A DNA stretch of 64,000 bases from Acetobacter garciniae (GCF_017377735.1 NZ_JAFVMH010000003.1:248001-312000), one strand, 5' to 3'. Shown: positions 34,429 through 44,113, numbered from the stretch's first letter. Numbers and translations: made by a program. The notes: generated by a model from the letters alone, not told the origin.

Positions 34429-35892
34429 ATGACAGACAAGAGTGTTCCCGCCAGTCAAGGCGGTGTTTCCTATTCCGGCACGGTGGTGCCTGTTATTCTT
34501 TCCGGCGGGTCGGGCAGCAGGTTGTGGCCGGTATCGCGCAAGAGCTACCCCAAGCAGTTCTGGCCCCTGCTGGGCGAGAAAACCCTTTTGCAGGAAACCG
34601 CCCTGCGCGGACAAAAGGCCGGGCTGGGCGCACCCGTCATTGTCAGCAATGCCGAACATCGCTTCGTTATTGCCGAGCAACTGCGTGAAGCCGGGGTGCA
34701 TGACGCGCGAATCCTGCTTGAACCGGTCGGTCGCAATTCCGCCCCGGCCATTGCGGCGGCGGCCTTCACCATTGCCGAACAGGACCCCGATGCCGTGCTG
34801 TGGGTCATGGCGGCGGATGCGGCCATTTCCGATCATGGGAGCCTTAAATCCGGCCTCGATGCGGCGGTGGCGGCGGCCCGCAAGGGGTATATCGTCACCT
34901 TCGGCATAAAGCCCACCCGGCCCGAGACCGGGTACGGCTATATCGAACAGGGCACCGCGCTCGACGGCGTGGACGGCGTCTATGCCGTGGCCCGCTTTGT
35001 GGAAAAACCCGATGCCGCCACGGCGGAACATCTGGCGGGGCAGGGCAATTACCTGTGGAATTCGGGCATGTTCGTTGCCAGCGCCGCCACGTTCCTGAGC
35101 GAGATCGAAAAGTTCGAGCCCGCCTTGTACGCCTGCGTGCAGCAGGCCGTGGCACAACGCAAGACCGACATGGATTTCGAACGCCTGGATCCGGAAAGCT
35201 TCAAGAAAGCGCCTGATATTTCGGTGGACTACGCGGTGGCGGAACGCACGACGCGCGCAGCAGTCGTCCCGGCCGGCTTTGGCTGGTCCGATATCGGCAG
35301 TTGGGACGCCCTGTGGGAACTGGGCGACAAGGATGCAAGCGGCAATGTCGCGGTGGGCGATGTGCTTTTGCAGGATGTGCGCAATTCCTATGTCCGCACG
35401 AACGGGGTGCTGACCGTGGCCCTGGGGGTGGAAAACCTGATCGTGGTCGTAACGCAGGATGCCGTGCTGGTTGCCGACAAGGCCCATGCGCAGGATGTGA
35501 AGACCGTTGTGCAGCGCCTGAAGGATACGGGCCGGCCCGAAGCGGAGAACCATCGCCTGATCTACCGGCCCTGGGGTTTTTACGAAGGGCTGATCGAAGG
35601 GCGGCGTTTCCAGGTCAAGCGGATCGTGGTCAATCCGGGGCAGAAACTGTCCCTGCAAAAGCACTTTCACCGGTCGGAACACTGGGTCGTGGTCGGTGGC
35701 ACGGCGATCGTGACCCGTGGGGAGGAGGAAATTCTCCTGCATGAGAACGAAAGCGTCTACCTGCCGCTGGGCATCATGCACCGGCTGGAAAACCCCGGCC
35801 GCATTCCCCTGACCCTGATCGAGGTGCAGTCCGGCGCGTATCTGGGCGAAGACGATATCGTCCGGGTGGAAGATATCTACAGCCGCCCCTGA
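34429..35892 (+). CDS. manC: Mannose-1-phosphate guanylyltransferase / mannose-6-phosphate isomerase
   Basis: 487 residues, two domains. Nucleotidyltransferase domain (to about 340): ILSGGSGSRLWPVSRKSYPKQF signature (part: LSGGSGSRLWPVSRKSYPKQ), GYGYIEQG, FVEKPD, WNSGMF. C-terminal cupin isomerase domain: RPWGFYEGL, KRIVVNPGQKLSLQKHFHR with zinc-type His, and LGIMHRLENPG. It makes GDP-mannose, which in cellulose/acetan-producing acetic acid bacteria feeds exopolysaccharide. No glycan cluster is adjacent. The ribosome binding site is weak and the 198-base leader holds no gene. Confidence 0.93.
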   Translation: MTDKSVPASQGGVSYSGTVVPVILSGGSGSRLWPVSRKSYPKQFWPLLGEKTLLQETALRGQKAGLGAPVIVSNAEHRFVIAEQLREAGVHDARILLEPVGRNSAPAIAAAAFTIAEQDPDAVLWVMAADAAISDHGSLKSGLDAAVAAARKGYIVTFGIKPTRPETGYGYIEQGTALDGVDGVYAVARFVEKPDAATAEHLAGQGNYLWNSGMFVASAATFLSEIEKFEPALYACVQQAVAQRKTDMDFERLDPESFKKAPDISVDYAVAERTTRAAVVPAGFGWSDIGSWDALWELGDKDASGNVAVGDVLLQDVRNSYVRTNGVLTVALGVENLIVVVTQDAVLVADKAHAQDVKTVVQRLKDTGRPEAENHRLIYRPWGFYEGLIEGRRFQVKRIVVNPGQKLSLQKHFHRSEHWVVVGGTAIVTRGEEEILLHENESVYLPLGIMHRLENPGRIPLTLIEVQSGAYLGEDDIVRVEDIYSRP

Positions 35893-35940
35893 TCCTGCCG
35901 TCTGCGGTCCTGTAGCCCCTGCCTGTCGCTCCCCCGCCCT

Positions 35941-37236
35941 TCAGCCCGGCGTGGGGGCGGCCAGGGCAAGGGCCGCGGCGGTGGCTACATCCTGGCGCAG
36001 CTTCACCACCGATGCCTTGCCGTCGGGGTGGACACGGTTGGTCAGGATCAGGACAAAGCCGCGGGTTTCGGGCACCAGCCACAGCGACGTGCCCGTAAAG
36101 CCCGTATGCCCGAACGAGGTAGGCGGAAAATACGCCCCGCGCGGTGTGGAATAATGGGTGGCGATATCCCAGCCCAGCCCGCGCAGGTCGGGTTTGCCTG
36201 CCGGTTGCTGGGGGGTGGACATCAGCACGACCGTATCGGTTCGTAAGGGAAAAGGGCTAGGCAGGCCTACACGTTTGTCCAGCAGGGCCTGGGCATAGCG
36301 GATCATGTCATCGGCGCAGGAAAACAGCCCGGCATGGCCCGCCACCCCGCCCATGCGCCGCGCGGTGGGATCATGCACGACACCGCGCAGAAGGTGGCCA
36401 TTTTCGTCATATTGCGTGGGGGCAATGCGGGCGATCAGGCCCGCCTGCGGGTTGAAGACGGACTGCTTCAGGCCCAGCGGTGCAAGAATATGGCGGCTGG
36501 CATACTGCGCCAGGGGCTGGCCAGTCAGTTTTTCGACAATCAGCCCAAGGGTTATGAAATTGATATCGCTATACACGAAGCGTTCCCCTGGCAGGTTGAC
36601 CGGGCGGGTTTCCGTGACAAGCTGAATAGCCCGCGCGCGCCCCTGCCATCGCGTGTCGAGCGGGAGGTCGGGGGCCAGGCCGGAATAATGGGTCAACAGC
36701 AGGCGGATGGTAATGTCCTGCTTGCCGTTTGCTGCGAACCACGGCAGGTAACGGGCTGCGGGCGTATCCAGCCCGACCAGCCCGCGTTCGAAAAGCTGCA
36801 TGATGGCGGGCGCGGTTATCAGAACCTTGGTCAGGGACGCCATGTCGAACAGCGTGTCCCATGTCATGGGCTCGGGCGTGGGGGTCAGGGCACGCTGGCC
36901 GAACACGCCTTTCCACAACACGCGCCCTTCATGGCCAATGGCGGCGACCGCGCCGGGTGTCTTGCCCGTGGCAATGGCGTTATGAAAAATCTCTTCCACC
37001 TGCGTGAAGCGTTCATCGCCCACCGGCGGGGCCGGCACGGTGTGCTGCGCTGTGGCTAACGGGTCGGCCCCCACGCCGGGCCCCACGTCAGCCCCGGCTG
37101 ACGTGACAGGTGGGCCCGATGTCGGCCCTGCCATGGCCGCGCGGGGCCGGGTGGCCAGAACGCCAGAAACCAGCAGGGACTGCACAAGGCCGGATCGCAC
37201 AAGGCCGCGCCGGGTCCACAGGAACGGGGGAGACAT
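35941..37236 (-). CDS. Exported class C beta-lactamase-like serine hydrolase
   Basis: 431 residues from 37236. N-terminal Tat-like signal (TRRGLVRSG, then a hydrophobic run to about residue 38) and an Ala/Pro/Gly-rich linker up to residue 75. Catalytic SxxK is SLTK in FDMASLTKVLITAPAIM; the Tyr motif is YSDINF; HTGFTGTSLW stands in place of the third KTG motif. The family includes esterases, D-Ala peptidases and lactamases; without a KTG motif, esterase or peptidase activity is more likely than antibiotic hydrolysis. Confidence 0.85.
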   Translation of the reverse strand: MSPPFLWTRRGLVRSGLVQSLLVSGVLATRPRAAMAGPTSGPPVTSAGADVGPGVGADPLATAQHTVPAPPVGDERFTQVEEIFHNAIATGKTPGAVAAIGHEGRVLWKGVFGQRALTPTPEPMTWDTLFDMASLTKVLITAPAIMQLFERGLVGLDTPAARYLPWFAANGKQDITIRLLLTHYSGLAPDLPLDTRWQGRARAIQLVTETRPVNLPGERFVYSDINFITLGLIVEKLTGQPLAQYASRHILAPLGLKQSVFNPQAGLIARIAPTQYDENGHLLRGVVHDPTARRMGGVAGHAGLFSCADDMIRYAQALLDKRVGLPSPFPLRTDTVVLMSTPQQPAGKPDLRGLGWDIATHYSTPRGAYFPPTSFGHTGFTGTSLWLVPETRGFVLILTNRVHPDGKASVVKLRQDVATAAALALAAPTPG

Positions 37237-37353
37237 AGCCGGGATCGAGCCTTTCGGTTTGCGTTGACCTGCCAGACGGTTTTGCGCGCACAAAGGGACA
37301 GCACAGCCCATGGACCGCAGAACAATTCACCAAGCCCGGGGGGGGCATGGGCC

Positions 37354-38088
37354 TTACCCTGCGGCGCGCGCAACGTATCTGAGCGTGATATTGTAGCGCA
37401 GTTCGCCCGTCAGGGGGTGGGTTTCATGGCCAAGGGGTTTGATGCCGTGAAAAAAAAGCCGTGCGGGCCCACCCCAGACCACGGCATCGCCGTGGTGGAG
37501 CACAATGCTGCGCACGGCATCCGTCCGCCTGGCCCCGCCCCACTGGAAAACGGCCGACCGGCCCAGCGAGAAGGAGACAACCGGCTGGCTGGTCTCGCCT
37601 TCGTCGCGGTCCTGGTGCAGGCCCATCCGGCTGCCGGGGCCATACCGGTTCAGCAGGGCCGTGTTGGGGGTAAAATCCGCAAAACCGGCCTGGCGTGCCG
37701 CCTGTTCGCCCAGGCTCCGCAGCAGGGGCGGCAAGGCGGGCCATGGCTGGCCGCTGCGCGGGTCGTGGGTGGTGTAGCGATAGCCCGAACGATCCGTTAC
37801 CCACACCGCCGCACCGCAGCCGGTCATGGCGGCGGACATAAGGCCACCGCCCGGTGTTTCCATCTGTCGGAACGGCGCAATGGTTGCCACCTGTTCGATC
37901 AGCCGCAACAGATGTGCCCCCTCCTTGCTGACAAAGCCGGGCAGCAGAACTGCCCCTTCGTCCAGCGCCATGCTGGGCGGTCGCGTATCGGGCAGGCCAA
38001 GAACCATCTGCCCTTGCGACGGGGATATTAGGGGGGAAGGCGGGCTGGATCGCCGGGCGGATGGCGGGCGGCGCGATGGCGGTTTCAT
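37354..38088 (-). CDS. alkB: AlkB-type 2-oxoglutarate/Fe(II) DNA-repair dioxygenase
   Basis: 244 residues from 38088 (GGGAGG upstream). Iron ligands His158 and Asp160 in GLHQDRDE and His214 in RLFFHGIKPLG; 2-oxoglutarate arginines Arg231 and Arg237 in RYNITLRY, with the same six-residue spacing as E. coli AlkB. The first 40 residues are basic and Pro/Ser-rich. It reverses 1-methyladenine and 3-methylcytosine damage. Its upstream region overlaps no other gene; no ada gene is near. Confidence 0.92.
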   Translation of the reverse strand: MKPPSRRPPSARRSSPPSPLISPSQGQMVLGLPDTRPPSMALDEGAVLLPGFVSKEGAHLLRLIEQVATIAPFRQMETPGGGLMSAAMTGCGAAVWVTDRSGYRYTTHDPRSGQPWPALPPLLRSLGEQAARQAGFADFTPNTALLNRYGPGSRMGLHQDRDEGETSQPVVSFSLGRSAVFQWGGARRTDAVRSIVLHHGDAVVWGGPARLFFHGIKPLGHETHPLTGELRYNITLRYVARAAG

Positions 38089-38417
38089 GGTACAATGGCC
38101 TCCCTTGCTTTCGGGTGTTAGGGGAATGGTAGCCGGCCAGCGTGTGTGCAAGCAGGCGGTGCAACAGGCCAGCGTCCGGCCGGTCATGTTATGCGCCAGC
38201 CTTATCCCCGGCCGGCAACGCCCGGCGCGGGAAGGTGCCGGGGCCCTGCGTGGTTCGGCCCGCCGGTTTGGCCTCGGGCCCGTTATCCTGCTGCGTGTTA
38301 TTCTCCGCTACGTTCCACTGGCGCGGTATGGCCCGTACAGTGTAGCATCGGTGCTGTTTTCGTAGCCAGCCCGCAAGGATCTCTCTCATTTCCATGCTTT
38401 TGCCCGTTCAGGACATC

Positions 38418-38804
38418 ATGCTTATCGGCGGCGTGCCTGCTGCTGTCACCGTAAACGCGTCGGGCCGCCTGATGCGCGGCGTGTTCATGGGGCTGAATGC
38501 CGATGTGGATTTCTACGCCCCTACTCAAAGCGAACTGGCAAGCCAGGGCACCACGGCGCTGGTCGATTTTTTTGCCGTCTGCCGCCGCACGAACCGCTCG
38601 CCCCTCAAGCCCCGTGGGAATGGCCAGCCCGGCTATGTGGTGGAAGATCTGTACAAGGCGCTGGAAGAACCCGCCCGCAGGCGTGGTATAGACCTGTACC
38701 GTGTTGTCACGGAGCAGGCCCGTGCACTGGACCATGAGCCCACGCCGGGCAGCCGCGACTGGGTGAAGCCGGTGGATGCCGCCCCCATCCTGATCAGCCT
38801 GTAG
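38418..38804 (+). CDS. Conserved hypothetical protein
   Basis: 128 residues from the ATG at 38418, which has AGGAC at the right spacing; an upstream ATG at 38394 has none. Mixed alpha/beta look: LIGGVPAAVTVNASGRLM, an acidic DVDFYAP, and LVDFFAVCRRTNRSPLKPRG. No domain recognised. A strong terminator follows, which supports it being real. Confidence 0.6.
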   Translation: MLIGGVPAAVTVNASGRLMRGVFMGLNADVDFYAPTQSELASQGTTALVDFFAVCRRTNRSPLKPRGNGQPGYVVEDLYKALEEPARRRGIDLYRVVTEQARALDHEPTPGSRDWVKPVDAAPILISL

Positions 38805-38840
38805 GGCCCCCCGACACACAGCGTATGACAATCGCGCATG

Positions 38841-38878
38841 AAAAAAGGGGCGGCCTTGCGGCTGCCCCTTTTTTTTGC
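38841..38878. terminator. Bidirectional terminator
   Basis: AAAAAAGGGGC / GCCCCTTTTTT stem with a GGCCTTGCGGCT loop that can fold on itself. A-run and T-run on either side make it active in both directions, between two convergent genes. Confidence 0.9.
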
Positions 38879-38899
38879 TTGGCCGGGGAAGGGCAGGTG

Positions 38900-40378
38900 T
38901 TACGCCGCTTCCTTGAACAGTTCCGGCTTGGCGGTGCTGGTGCTGCGGGCGGGCCACAGCAGGGAGACCACCAGAACCACCACGATATTGACCACCAGAG
39001 ACAGCAGACCGGTGGACACATTGCCCGAGATCAGGCCGAAATGGACCGGGTGAATGGGCTTGAGCCCGTCCATCCAGCACAGCCCCAGCCCGAAGACGGA
39101 ACCGACAAGCCAGCCCGCCAGCATGCCGGGGGATGACAGGCGCAGGGGGGTCAGGCCAAGGATCAGGGCGGGGAAGGTCTGCAGGATGATGACACCGCCC
39201 AGAAGTTGCAGGTCGATCGCGAACTTGGCGTTCAGGAACAGCACGCAAAGCAGTGCGCCGACCTTGACCACGAAAGCCGTGATACGGCTGGCCCGCACCG
39301 GGTTTTTCTGGGGCGGCAGCAGGTTGCTGGTCACCAGGTTGGCCGCACCAATGGCCATGACGGCGGCAGGCACCAGTGCCCCCACGGCAATGGATGCCAG
39401 GCAGAACCCGGCGAACCATGACGGAAACACCGCCTGGAACAGCAAGGGCACGACAAGCGTGTTGTTGGTGGTGGTAATCCCCGCCGCATGCGCCATGAAG
39501 CCCAGCATGGCGATCAGCCCCAGCACGATCGTGTAGACCGGCAGGTACACCGCGTTCTGGCGGATGGTATCGGCCGAACGTGACGCCAGGATACCGGTCA
39601 GCGTATGGGGGTAAAGGAACGCCGCCAGGGCGGAGGACAGCGCGAGTGTCGCATAGGGCATGCCCTGGCCGGGTTGCAGCACGGCCTGCGGGTGATCGGC
39701 CGTGACCGATGCGAACAGCGCCGCGTAGCCGCCGGTATGCATGGGAATGACCGTAATCGCCACCAGCACGGCGATATAGATCATGATATCCTTGATGAAC
39801 GCCGTCAGTGCGGGGGCGTGCAGCCCGCCCATCCACGTATAGGCGGCCAGCGAGATGAAGGCGATGATCAGCGGCAGGTCGCCCGGCAGGCCCAGCGCCT
39901 GCACCACCGTGCGGATGCCGATAAGCTGGAGCGCGATATACGGCATGACCGCGACAAGCCCGGTCAGCGCCACCACGATCTCAAGCGTGCGGCTGTTGAA
40001 GCGCCCGCGAATGATATCGGCCGAGGTGGAATAGCCGTTGGCATGCGCTATTTTCCACAGCTTGGGCATGACGACGAAAATGAACGGGTAGACGATGATG
40101 GTGTAGGGTAGGGCAAAGAAGCCGTAAGCCCCCACGGCATAGACCAGCGCCGGCACGGCAATGACCGTGTAGGCAGTGTAAAAATCGCCACCCACCAGGA
40201 ACCACGTGACCCAGGGGCCGAATTCACGCCCGCCCAGTCCCCATTCTTCCTGCGCGTTGGCGTTTTTGCCGTGACCGCGTGTCAGCCGGCGAATCCACTG
40301 GATGGATGAGCCGATGACAATGGTGGTTGCGAAAAAGAAGATGAAGACGCCAAGCGCCCACGGATCGATGGTCTTCAT
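38900..40378 (-). CDS. Sodium:solute symporter (MctP-like)
   Basis: 492 residues with about 13 membrane segments, SSS family. EEWGLGGREFGPWVTWFLVGGDFYTAYT and AYTWMGGLHAPALTAFIKDIMIY (quoted in part: GGREFGPWVTWFLVGGDF) are typical of permeases for monocarboxylates. Its start overlaps the DUF3311 stop by four bases, an arrangement common for monocarboxylate or acetate/pyruvate carriers. In an acetic acid bacterium lactate, pyruvate or acetate is a likely substrate; not proven. Confidence 0.88.
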   Translation of the reverse strand: MKTIDPWALGVFIFFFATTIVIGSSIQWIRRLTRGHGKNANAQEEWGLGGREFGPWVTWFLVGGDFYTAYTVIAVPALVYAVGAYGFFALPYTIIVYPFIFVVMPKLWKIAHANGYSTSADIIRGRFNSRTLEIVVALTGLVAVMPYIALQLIGIRTVVQALGLPGDLPLIIAFISLAAYTWMGGLHAPALTAFIKDIMIYIAVLVAITVIPMHTGGYAALFASVTADHPQAVLQPGQGMPYATLALSSALAAFLYPHTLTGILASRSADTIRQNAVYLPVYTIVLGLIAMLGFMAHAAGITTTNNTLVVPLLFQAVFPSWFAGFCLASIAVGALVPAAVMAIGAANLVTSNLLPPQKNPVRASRITAFVVKVGALLCVLFLNAKFAIDLQLLGGVIILQTFPALILGLTPLRLSSPGMLAGWLVGSVFGLGLCWMDGLKPIHPVHFGLISGNVSTGLLSLVVNIVVVLVVSLLWPARSTSTAKPELFKEAA

Positions 40379-40554
40379 GCGTCACGTCCCTTTTTCCAGA
40401 CAATCCAGATCAACGCCGAGGTCACCGGAACCCAGGCGAACTGATACCAGTAGAAAAAAGGGAAGCCGAGCAGGACAGGATCGTGCCGGTCGTACAGGGG
40501 CATCCATAACAAGCCCAAAAAGGGCAGCAGCAGCAGGAGATTGAGATATTTCAT
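40375..40554 (-). CDS. DUF3311 small membrane subunit
   Basis: 59 residues, start at 40554. Two membrane segments: YLNLLLLLPFLGLLWMPLY and YWYQFAWVPVTSALIWIVW. The FxYWYQFAWV pattern is typical of DUF3311, which regularly precedes SSS permeases and is thought to be their small partner, as seen here with a four-base overlap. Confidence 0.88.
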   Translation of the reverse strand: MKYLNLLLLLPFLGLLWMPLYDRHDPVLLGFPFFYWYQFAWVPVTSALIWIVWKKGRDA

Positions 40555-41032
40555 TGCGGAAAACCGCCTCTTTTTGTTCTTTTTATGCTTGACGGACAGA
40601 GATGACGATGGAATCCGCCGCATGTCAATTACACAATGCGAAATTTACGCAAATGAAAAGGTGGGAGTTGCTTGGGACGGGGTAGTATTTTCTGTTATAA
40701 CGATGTTGTTACAACAATAACCATGTAACGGGCAGGTAGTCCGCGGTTGACCGCCCGCATTCGGGGACCACGGGCCTCCCGCCCCTTTCGGCCAACCCTG
40801 CATGTTCGCGGTGCGGTTGGCGGGCCAGGACCAAGGCCGAGGCCAGGGAACAGGCTGGGTGCAGGTTTCGGGGCGGGATTGGCAGCAGTCCTGCAACGCT
40901 GCCGGGGCCGCCGGGGCTACCGGAGCACGGCTATGCCATACGCCGCCGCCTGGCACGGTGGGCGGTTGCAGGGGCGTAGGGCCAAGCGTGCCTGACCGGC
41001 CGGCCCGATAGGCGGTAGGGCAGGCCCTGCCG
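40555..41032. other. 478-base gap with AT-rich palindromes and GC-rich structured tract
   Basis: Holds the promoter of the DUF3311-symporter operon. At 40691-40730 lies an A/T-rich cluster (TGTTATAACG, GTTGTTACAAC, ATAACCATGTAAC) resembling zinc or iron repressor boxes. From 40740 to 41030 the plus strand is very GC-rich with many short stems and AGGGAA / CCTGCAAC segments which recall parts of a cobalamin riboswitch, but no gene follows on that strand. No coding frame is convincing. Confidence 0.4.
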
Positions 41033-41581
41033 CTAGCGGGCTATGCTGCGGCGGTGGTGTTGCAGCAGGTCGTTCAATTTATCGCTGTACTGGCGGTAGC
41101 TGCCTTCGGGAACGCAGCCCAGTTCTTCCAGCGCCTCCAGATCCGCACCGTGGTTGATCCACTGGTTCGCCTGCCCCGGATCGATGCTCGCGGGCAGGGC
41201 ATGGGCCTGGAAAACGACGGGCTCATCCCCGTCTTCCTGCGCGCCGAAGGGCATGAAGCTGTCATCGGCAGGCCTTGCGGTGGGGTCCAGGCTGATCTGG
41301 CCGCACAGAACCTGCTTCTTGTCGGCATTGGTATGGGTGCTCAACTGGCGGAACGTGGCCGTACCGCCAAAATGCGCCACCAGGGATTTCAGCGTGGCCC
41401 GACCAAAGGGGGACGCCGCGGCCTGGCCACTGCCATCCACCACGGTCTGCCCTGGCCCGTTCTGGGTGGCACCCTGGCTTGCCCGGCCGCCATGCGGCCC
41501 GGCGGCAGAGGCCGCATGCCCGTAGCCCAGCGGGGCCCCGAGTCCAGGCAGGATGAAACAAAGAGCCAAAAAGCGTTTCAT
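41033..41581 (-). CDS. Secreted hypothetical protein
   Basis: 182 residues with a signal peptide (MKRFLALCFILPGLGAPLGYG, cleavage near HAASA; quoted in full length 21 only as positions 1-21). A Gly/Gln-rich linker follows, then a compact domain: LVAHFGGTATFRQLSTH, a Cys pair (VLCGQI and LGCVPEG) and a helical end. Not recognised. Convergent with nothing on the plus strand; start at 41581 with GGAAAG. Confidence 0.65.
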   Translation of the reverse strand: MKRFLALCFILPGLGAPLGYGHAASAAGPHGGRASQGATQNGPGQTVVDGSGQAAASPFGRATLKSLVAHFGGTATFRQLSTHTNADKKQVLCGQISLDPTARPADDSFMPFGAQEDGDEPVVFQAHALPASIDPGQANQWINHGADLEALEELGCVPEGSYRQYSDKLNDLLQHHRRSIAR

Positions 41582-41675
41582 GAGGCAGTTCTTTCCTGTC
41601 TTCGTTCACAGTCTTGCTAGCGCGTGCTGGCAGCGTCGTAAATGGTCCCGAAAAGGGAGTTTTGCAGGGGGCGGC

Positions 41676-42905
41676 CTAGAGAATGCGCCCGCCTTCGCGC
41701 ATGCCCCACGGGGTAATGCCCGCACAGGTCAGCTGTCCGCCCCGCAACGGGGTGGGCACGCCGGTGGTGGCGGGCAGGGACAAAGGCAGGCCGCGCAGGC
41801 TGCGAACCGCCAGAAAGCCAAAACATTCGGCCTCCAGCGCGTCACCCTTCCAGCCCAGGTCTTCCACCGGCCGCACAGGCCCCGCCAGGCGCTGGGCAAG
41901 GGCTGCCATAATGGCCGGATTATGCCGCCCGCCCCCGCAGACATACCAGGCCCCGGGCTGTTCGGGCAGGGGTGTTCGGGCCACGGCTTCGGCCGTGAAG
42001 GCGGCAAGGGTGGCTGCCCCGTCAGCGGCATCCAGCCGGGCAATCTGTTCCAACCCTGCATGAAAGCTGAGCCGGTCGAGCGATTTGGGGGGTGGTGCGG
42101 CAAAGAACGGGTGCGCCATCAGGGCTGCCAGGCTGGGGCCGTGCACCGTGCCGCGGGCGGCCAGCGCGCCGTCCCTGTCGTAGGGCTGGCCGGTATGGCG
42201 CTGTGTCCAGTCATCGAGCAGGGCGTTGCCCGGCCCGGTATCGCAGGCCCAGACATGCCCCGTCGCCCCCAGCAGTGTCAGATTGGCCACCCCGCCGATA
42301 TTGAGAACCGCGACCGGCCCCGGCCGGCCTTGCAGCAACGCCGCGTGATATAGCGGGGCCAGCGGCGCGCCTTGCCCCCCGGCCTGCACATCCGCACTGC
42401 GGAAGTCATGCACCACAGGCAGGCCCGTGGAGGCGGACAGCCGGGCGGCATCGCCAATCTGCCACGTGCGGCCATGCTGCCCCATGGGCGGTTCGTCCTG
42501 CCGGGCGGCGCAGGGCGTAGCAGGCGACTGCTCCCGCGCAGACTCGCATGCATGGGCCCCATCACGCCCCCCTTCGGGCCGGGCCGCTGGGCCGGGGGCG
42601 TGCAGGATGGTCTGGCCATGAAAACCTACGACATCCGCCACCATGTCGGGTGCTGCCGCGCGGATCAGCCTGACCGCCTGGGCGTGGATATCGGTTACCT
42701 CCCGCTCGATCTCCAGAACCTGCGCCGATTGCGCGGTCAGGTGCGGGGCCTCGTCCAGCAGGGCGCGCAGGCGGGTGCGCAAGCCGGGCGGGTAGGGCAC
42801 GGTCAGCGACGGGCCGTGCGCGAACACGCAAGCCCCATCCGTTCGCACCAGGGCCGCATCCACACCGTCAAGCGATGTGCCGCTCATCAGCCCTATGGCG
42901 TTCAT
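41676..42905 (-). CDS. anmK: 1,6-anhydro-N-acetylmuramic acid kinase
   Basis: 409 residues from 42905, slightly longer than usual because of a Pro/Gly/Ala-rich insert around residues 105-150 with unlike codon use. Landmarks: AIGLMSGTSLDGVDAAL, VVGFHGQTILH, NIGGVANLT, CDTGPGNALLDDW and VCGGGRHNP. It phosphorylates anhydro-MurNAc in cell-wall recycling. No ribosome binding site is visible at 42905. It follows a small membrane gene and pdxJ on the same strand. Confidence 0.9.
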   Translation of the reverse strand: MNAIGLMSGTSLDGVDAALVRTDGACVFAHGPSLTVPYPPGLRTRLRALLDEAPHLTAQSAQVLEIEREVTDIHAQAVRLIRAAAPDMVADVVGFHGQTILHAPGPAARPEGGRDGAHACESAREQSPATPCAARQDEPPMGQHGRTWQIGDAARLSASTGLPVVHDFRSADVQAGGQGAPLAPLYHAALLQGRPGPVAVLNIGGVANLTLLGATGHVWACDTGPGNALLDDWTQRHTGQPYDRDGALAARGTVHGPSLAALMAHPFFAAPPPKSLDRLSFHAGLEQIARLDAADGAATLAAFTAEAVARTPLPEQPGAWYVCGGGRHNPAIMAALAQRLAGPVRPVEDLGWKGDALEAECFGFLAVRSLRGLPLSLPATTGVPTPLRGGQLTCAGITPWGMREGGRIL

Positions 42906-42937
42906 CCGGGCGTGGGGTTGAATGTCCAACGCGGGCC

Positions 42938-43306
42938 TCAGGGTGCGGCCGGGGCGTCCAGCCCGGTCCAGACCTGCCCGCTTGTTGCATCCCACAGGAC
43001 CAGCCTGTCGCCACGCGGGCCGCCGATATGCAGGGCCAGCACATTGTCACGCACGCGGGTGGTGCTGAGCACGCGCTCCCCCGTGCCAAGGGACAGATGA
43101 GCGGCAGCCGGGGGAACCTCAGCCCTGGATGGCTCCATGCGGGGGGTATCCACCAGCGGCACGGTGGCAGTCGTGGGGGCGTGCGGGGCGTTCATGCGGT
43201 GAAGGATCACGCCGACCAGCCCGGCCGTGCCCAGCACGATCAGCACGCCCATGCCAATGACGGCCGCCATCAGCGCCTTGGGGGTTTTATATTCCTGCTG
43301 TTCCAT
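42938..43306 (-). CDS. Single-pass membrane protein, unknown
   Basis: 122 residues. The ATG at 43306 starts one base past the pdxJ stop, so translation is coupled. One membrane segment at residues 12-37 (ALMAAVIGMGVLIVLGTAGL), then a Pro-rich periplasmic linker and a small C-terminal domain ending in LHIGGPRGDRLVLWDATSG, a beta-propeller-like blade phrase. Acetic acid bacteria carry it between pdxJ and anmK, as far as memory goes; function unknown. Confidence 0.65.
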   Translation of the reverse strand: MEQQEYKTPKALMAAVIGMGVLIVLGTAGLVGVILHRMNAPHAPTTATVPLVDTPRMEPSRAEVPPAAAHLSLGTGERVLSTTRVRDNVLALHIGGPRGDRLVLWDATSGQVWTGLDAPAAP

Positions 43307-43307
43307 G

Positions 43308-44027
43308 TCAGGCCGCACCGTGGGCGATGCGGCGTTGCATTTCCGCGATAACGGCGGGCAGCCCGTCAAAAATGGCCTGCCCGATCAGGAAATGCCCGAT
43401 ATTGAGTTCCCGGACTTCCGGCACGGCGGCAATGGGGCCCACGTTTTCGAAAGTCAGCCCGTGTCCGGCATGCACCTCCAGCCCCAGTGCAGCGGCCTGG
43501 GTGGCACCTGCACGCAGCCTTGCCAGTTCGTTCAAGCGCCCTTCGGCATAAGCACCGGTGTGCAGTTCCACCACCTGCGCGCCCGTTTGCGCGGCGGCGG
43601 TAATCTGCGTGGGATCGGCATCGATAAACAGTGAGACGCGAATACCCGCCCCCGCCAGCGCTTTCACCCTGGGGGTCAGGGAGAGCATCTGCCCCGCCGC
43701 GTCCAGCCCGCCTTCGGTCGTCAGTTCCGCCCGGCGTTCGGGCACGATGCAGCAGGCATGGGGGGCCAGGCCCAGGGCAATGCCCACCATTTCGTCCGTT
43801 GCGGCCATTTCCATGTTCAGGGGGGCGGCGATTTCGGCCTTCAGGCGGTGCAGGTCCGCATCGCGGATATGGCGGCGGTCTTCGCGCAGATGCGCGGTAA
43901 TGCCATCCGCCCCGGCCTGTATGGCCAGCAGCGCGGCGGCCACGGGGTCGGGGTGCTGGCCGCCCCGCGCGTTGCGCAGGGTTGCGACGTGGTCGATATT
44001 CACGCCAAGCCTGATAGGCGGTCTCAT
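43308..44027 (-). CDS. pdxJ: Pyridoxine 5-phosphate synthase
   Basis: 239 residues with AAGGAC before the ATG at 44027. Landmarks: [59 protein letters not shown] and [11 protein letters not shown]. It condenses 1-deoxyxylulose 5-phosphate with the product of PdxA, whose gene ends 86 bases upstream on the same strand. Together they make the pyridoxal phosphate ring. Confidence 0.95.
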   Translation of the reverse strand: MRPPIRLGVNIDHVATLRNARGGQHPDPVAAALLAIQAGADGITAHLREDRRHIRDADLHRLKAEIAAPLNMEMAATDEMVGIALGLAPHACCIVPERRAELTTEGGLDAAGQMLSLTPRVKALAGAGIRVSLFIDADPTQITAAAQTGAQVVELHTGAYAEGRLNELARLRAGATQAAALGLEVHAGHGLTFENVGPIAAVPEVRELNIGHFLIGQAIFDGLPAVIAEMQRRIAHGAA

Positions 44028-44113
44028 GCAGGGGTCCTTATGCTGGCGGTCTTATCAAAGGGACGGTTTCGCGGGGTGCGGCGCAGGGTGCGGGCAGCAC
44101 CTTACGCAGCTTT

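Noticed and set aside
38298-39836. 512-codon minus-strand frame overlapping the symporter gene
   Set aside because: Same strand but another frame of a clear SSS permease; Arg/Gly/His/Pro-rich with no domain.
40830-40960. Cobalamin riboswitch
   Set aside because: Only partial matches to the AGGGAA and CGCAACTG boxes, no full match to the GCCACTG region, and no gene downstream on that strand; kept only as a question.
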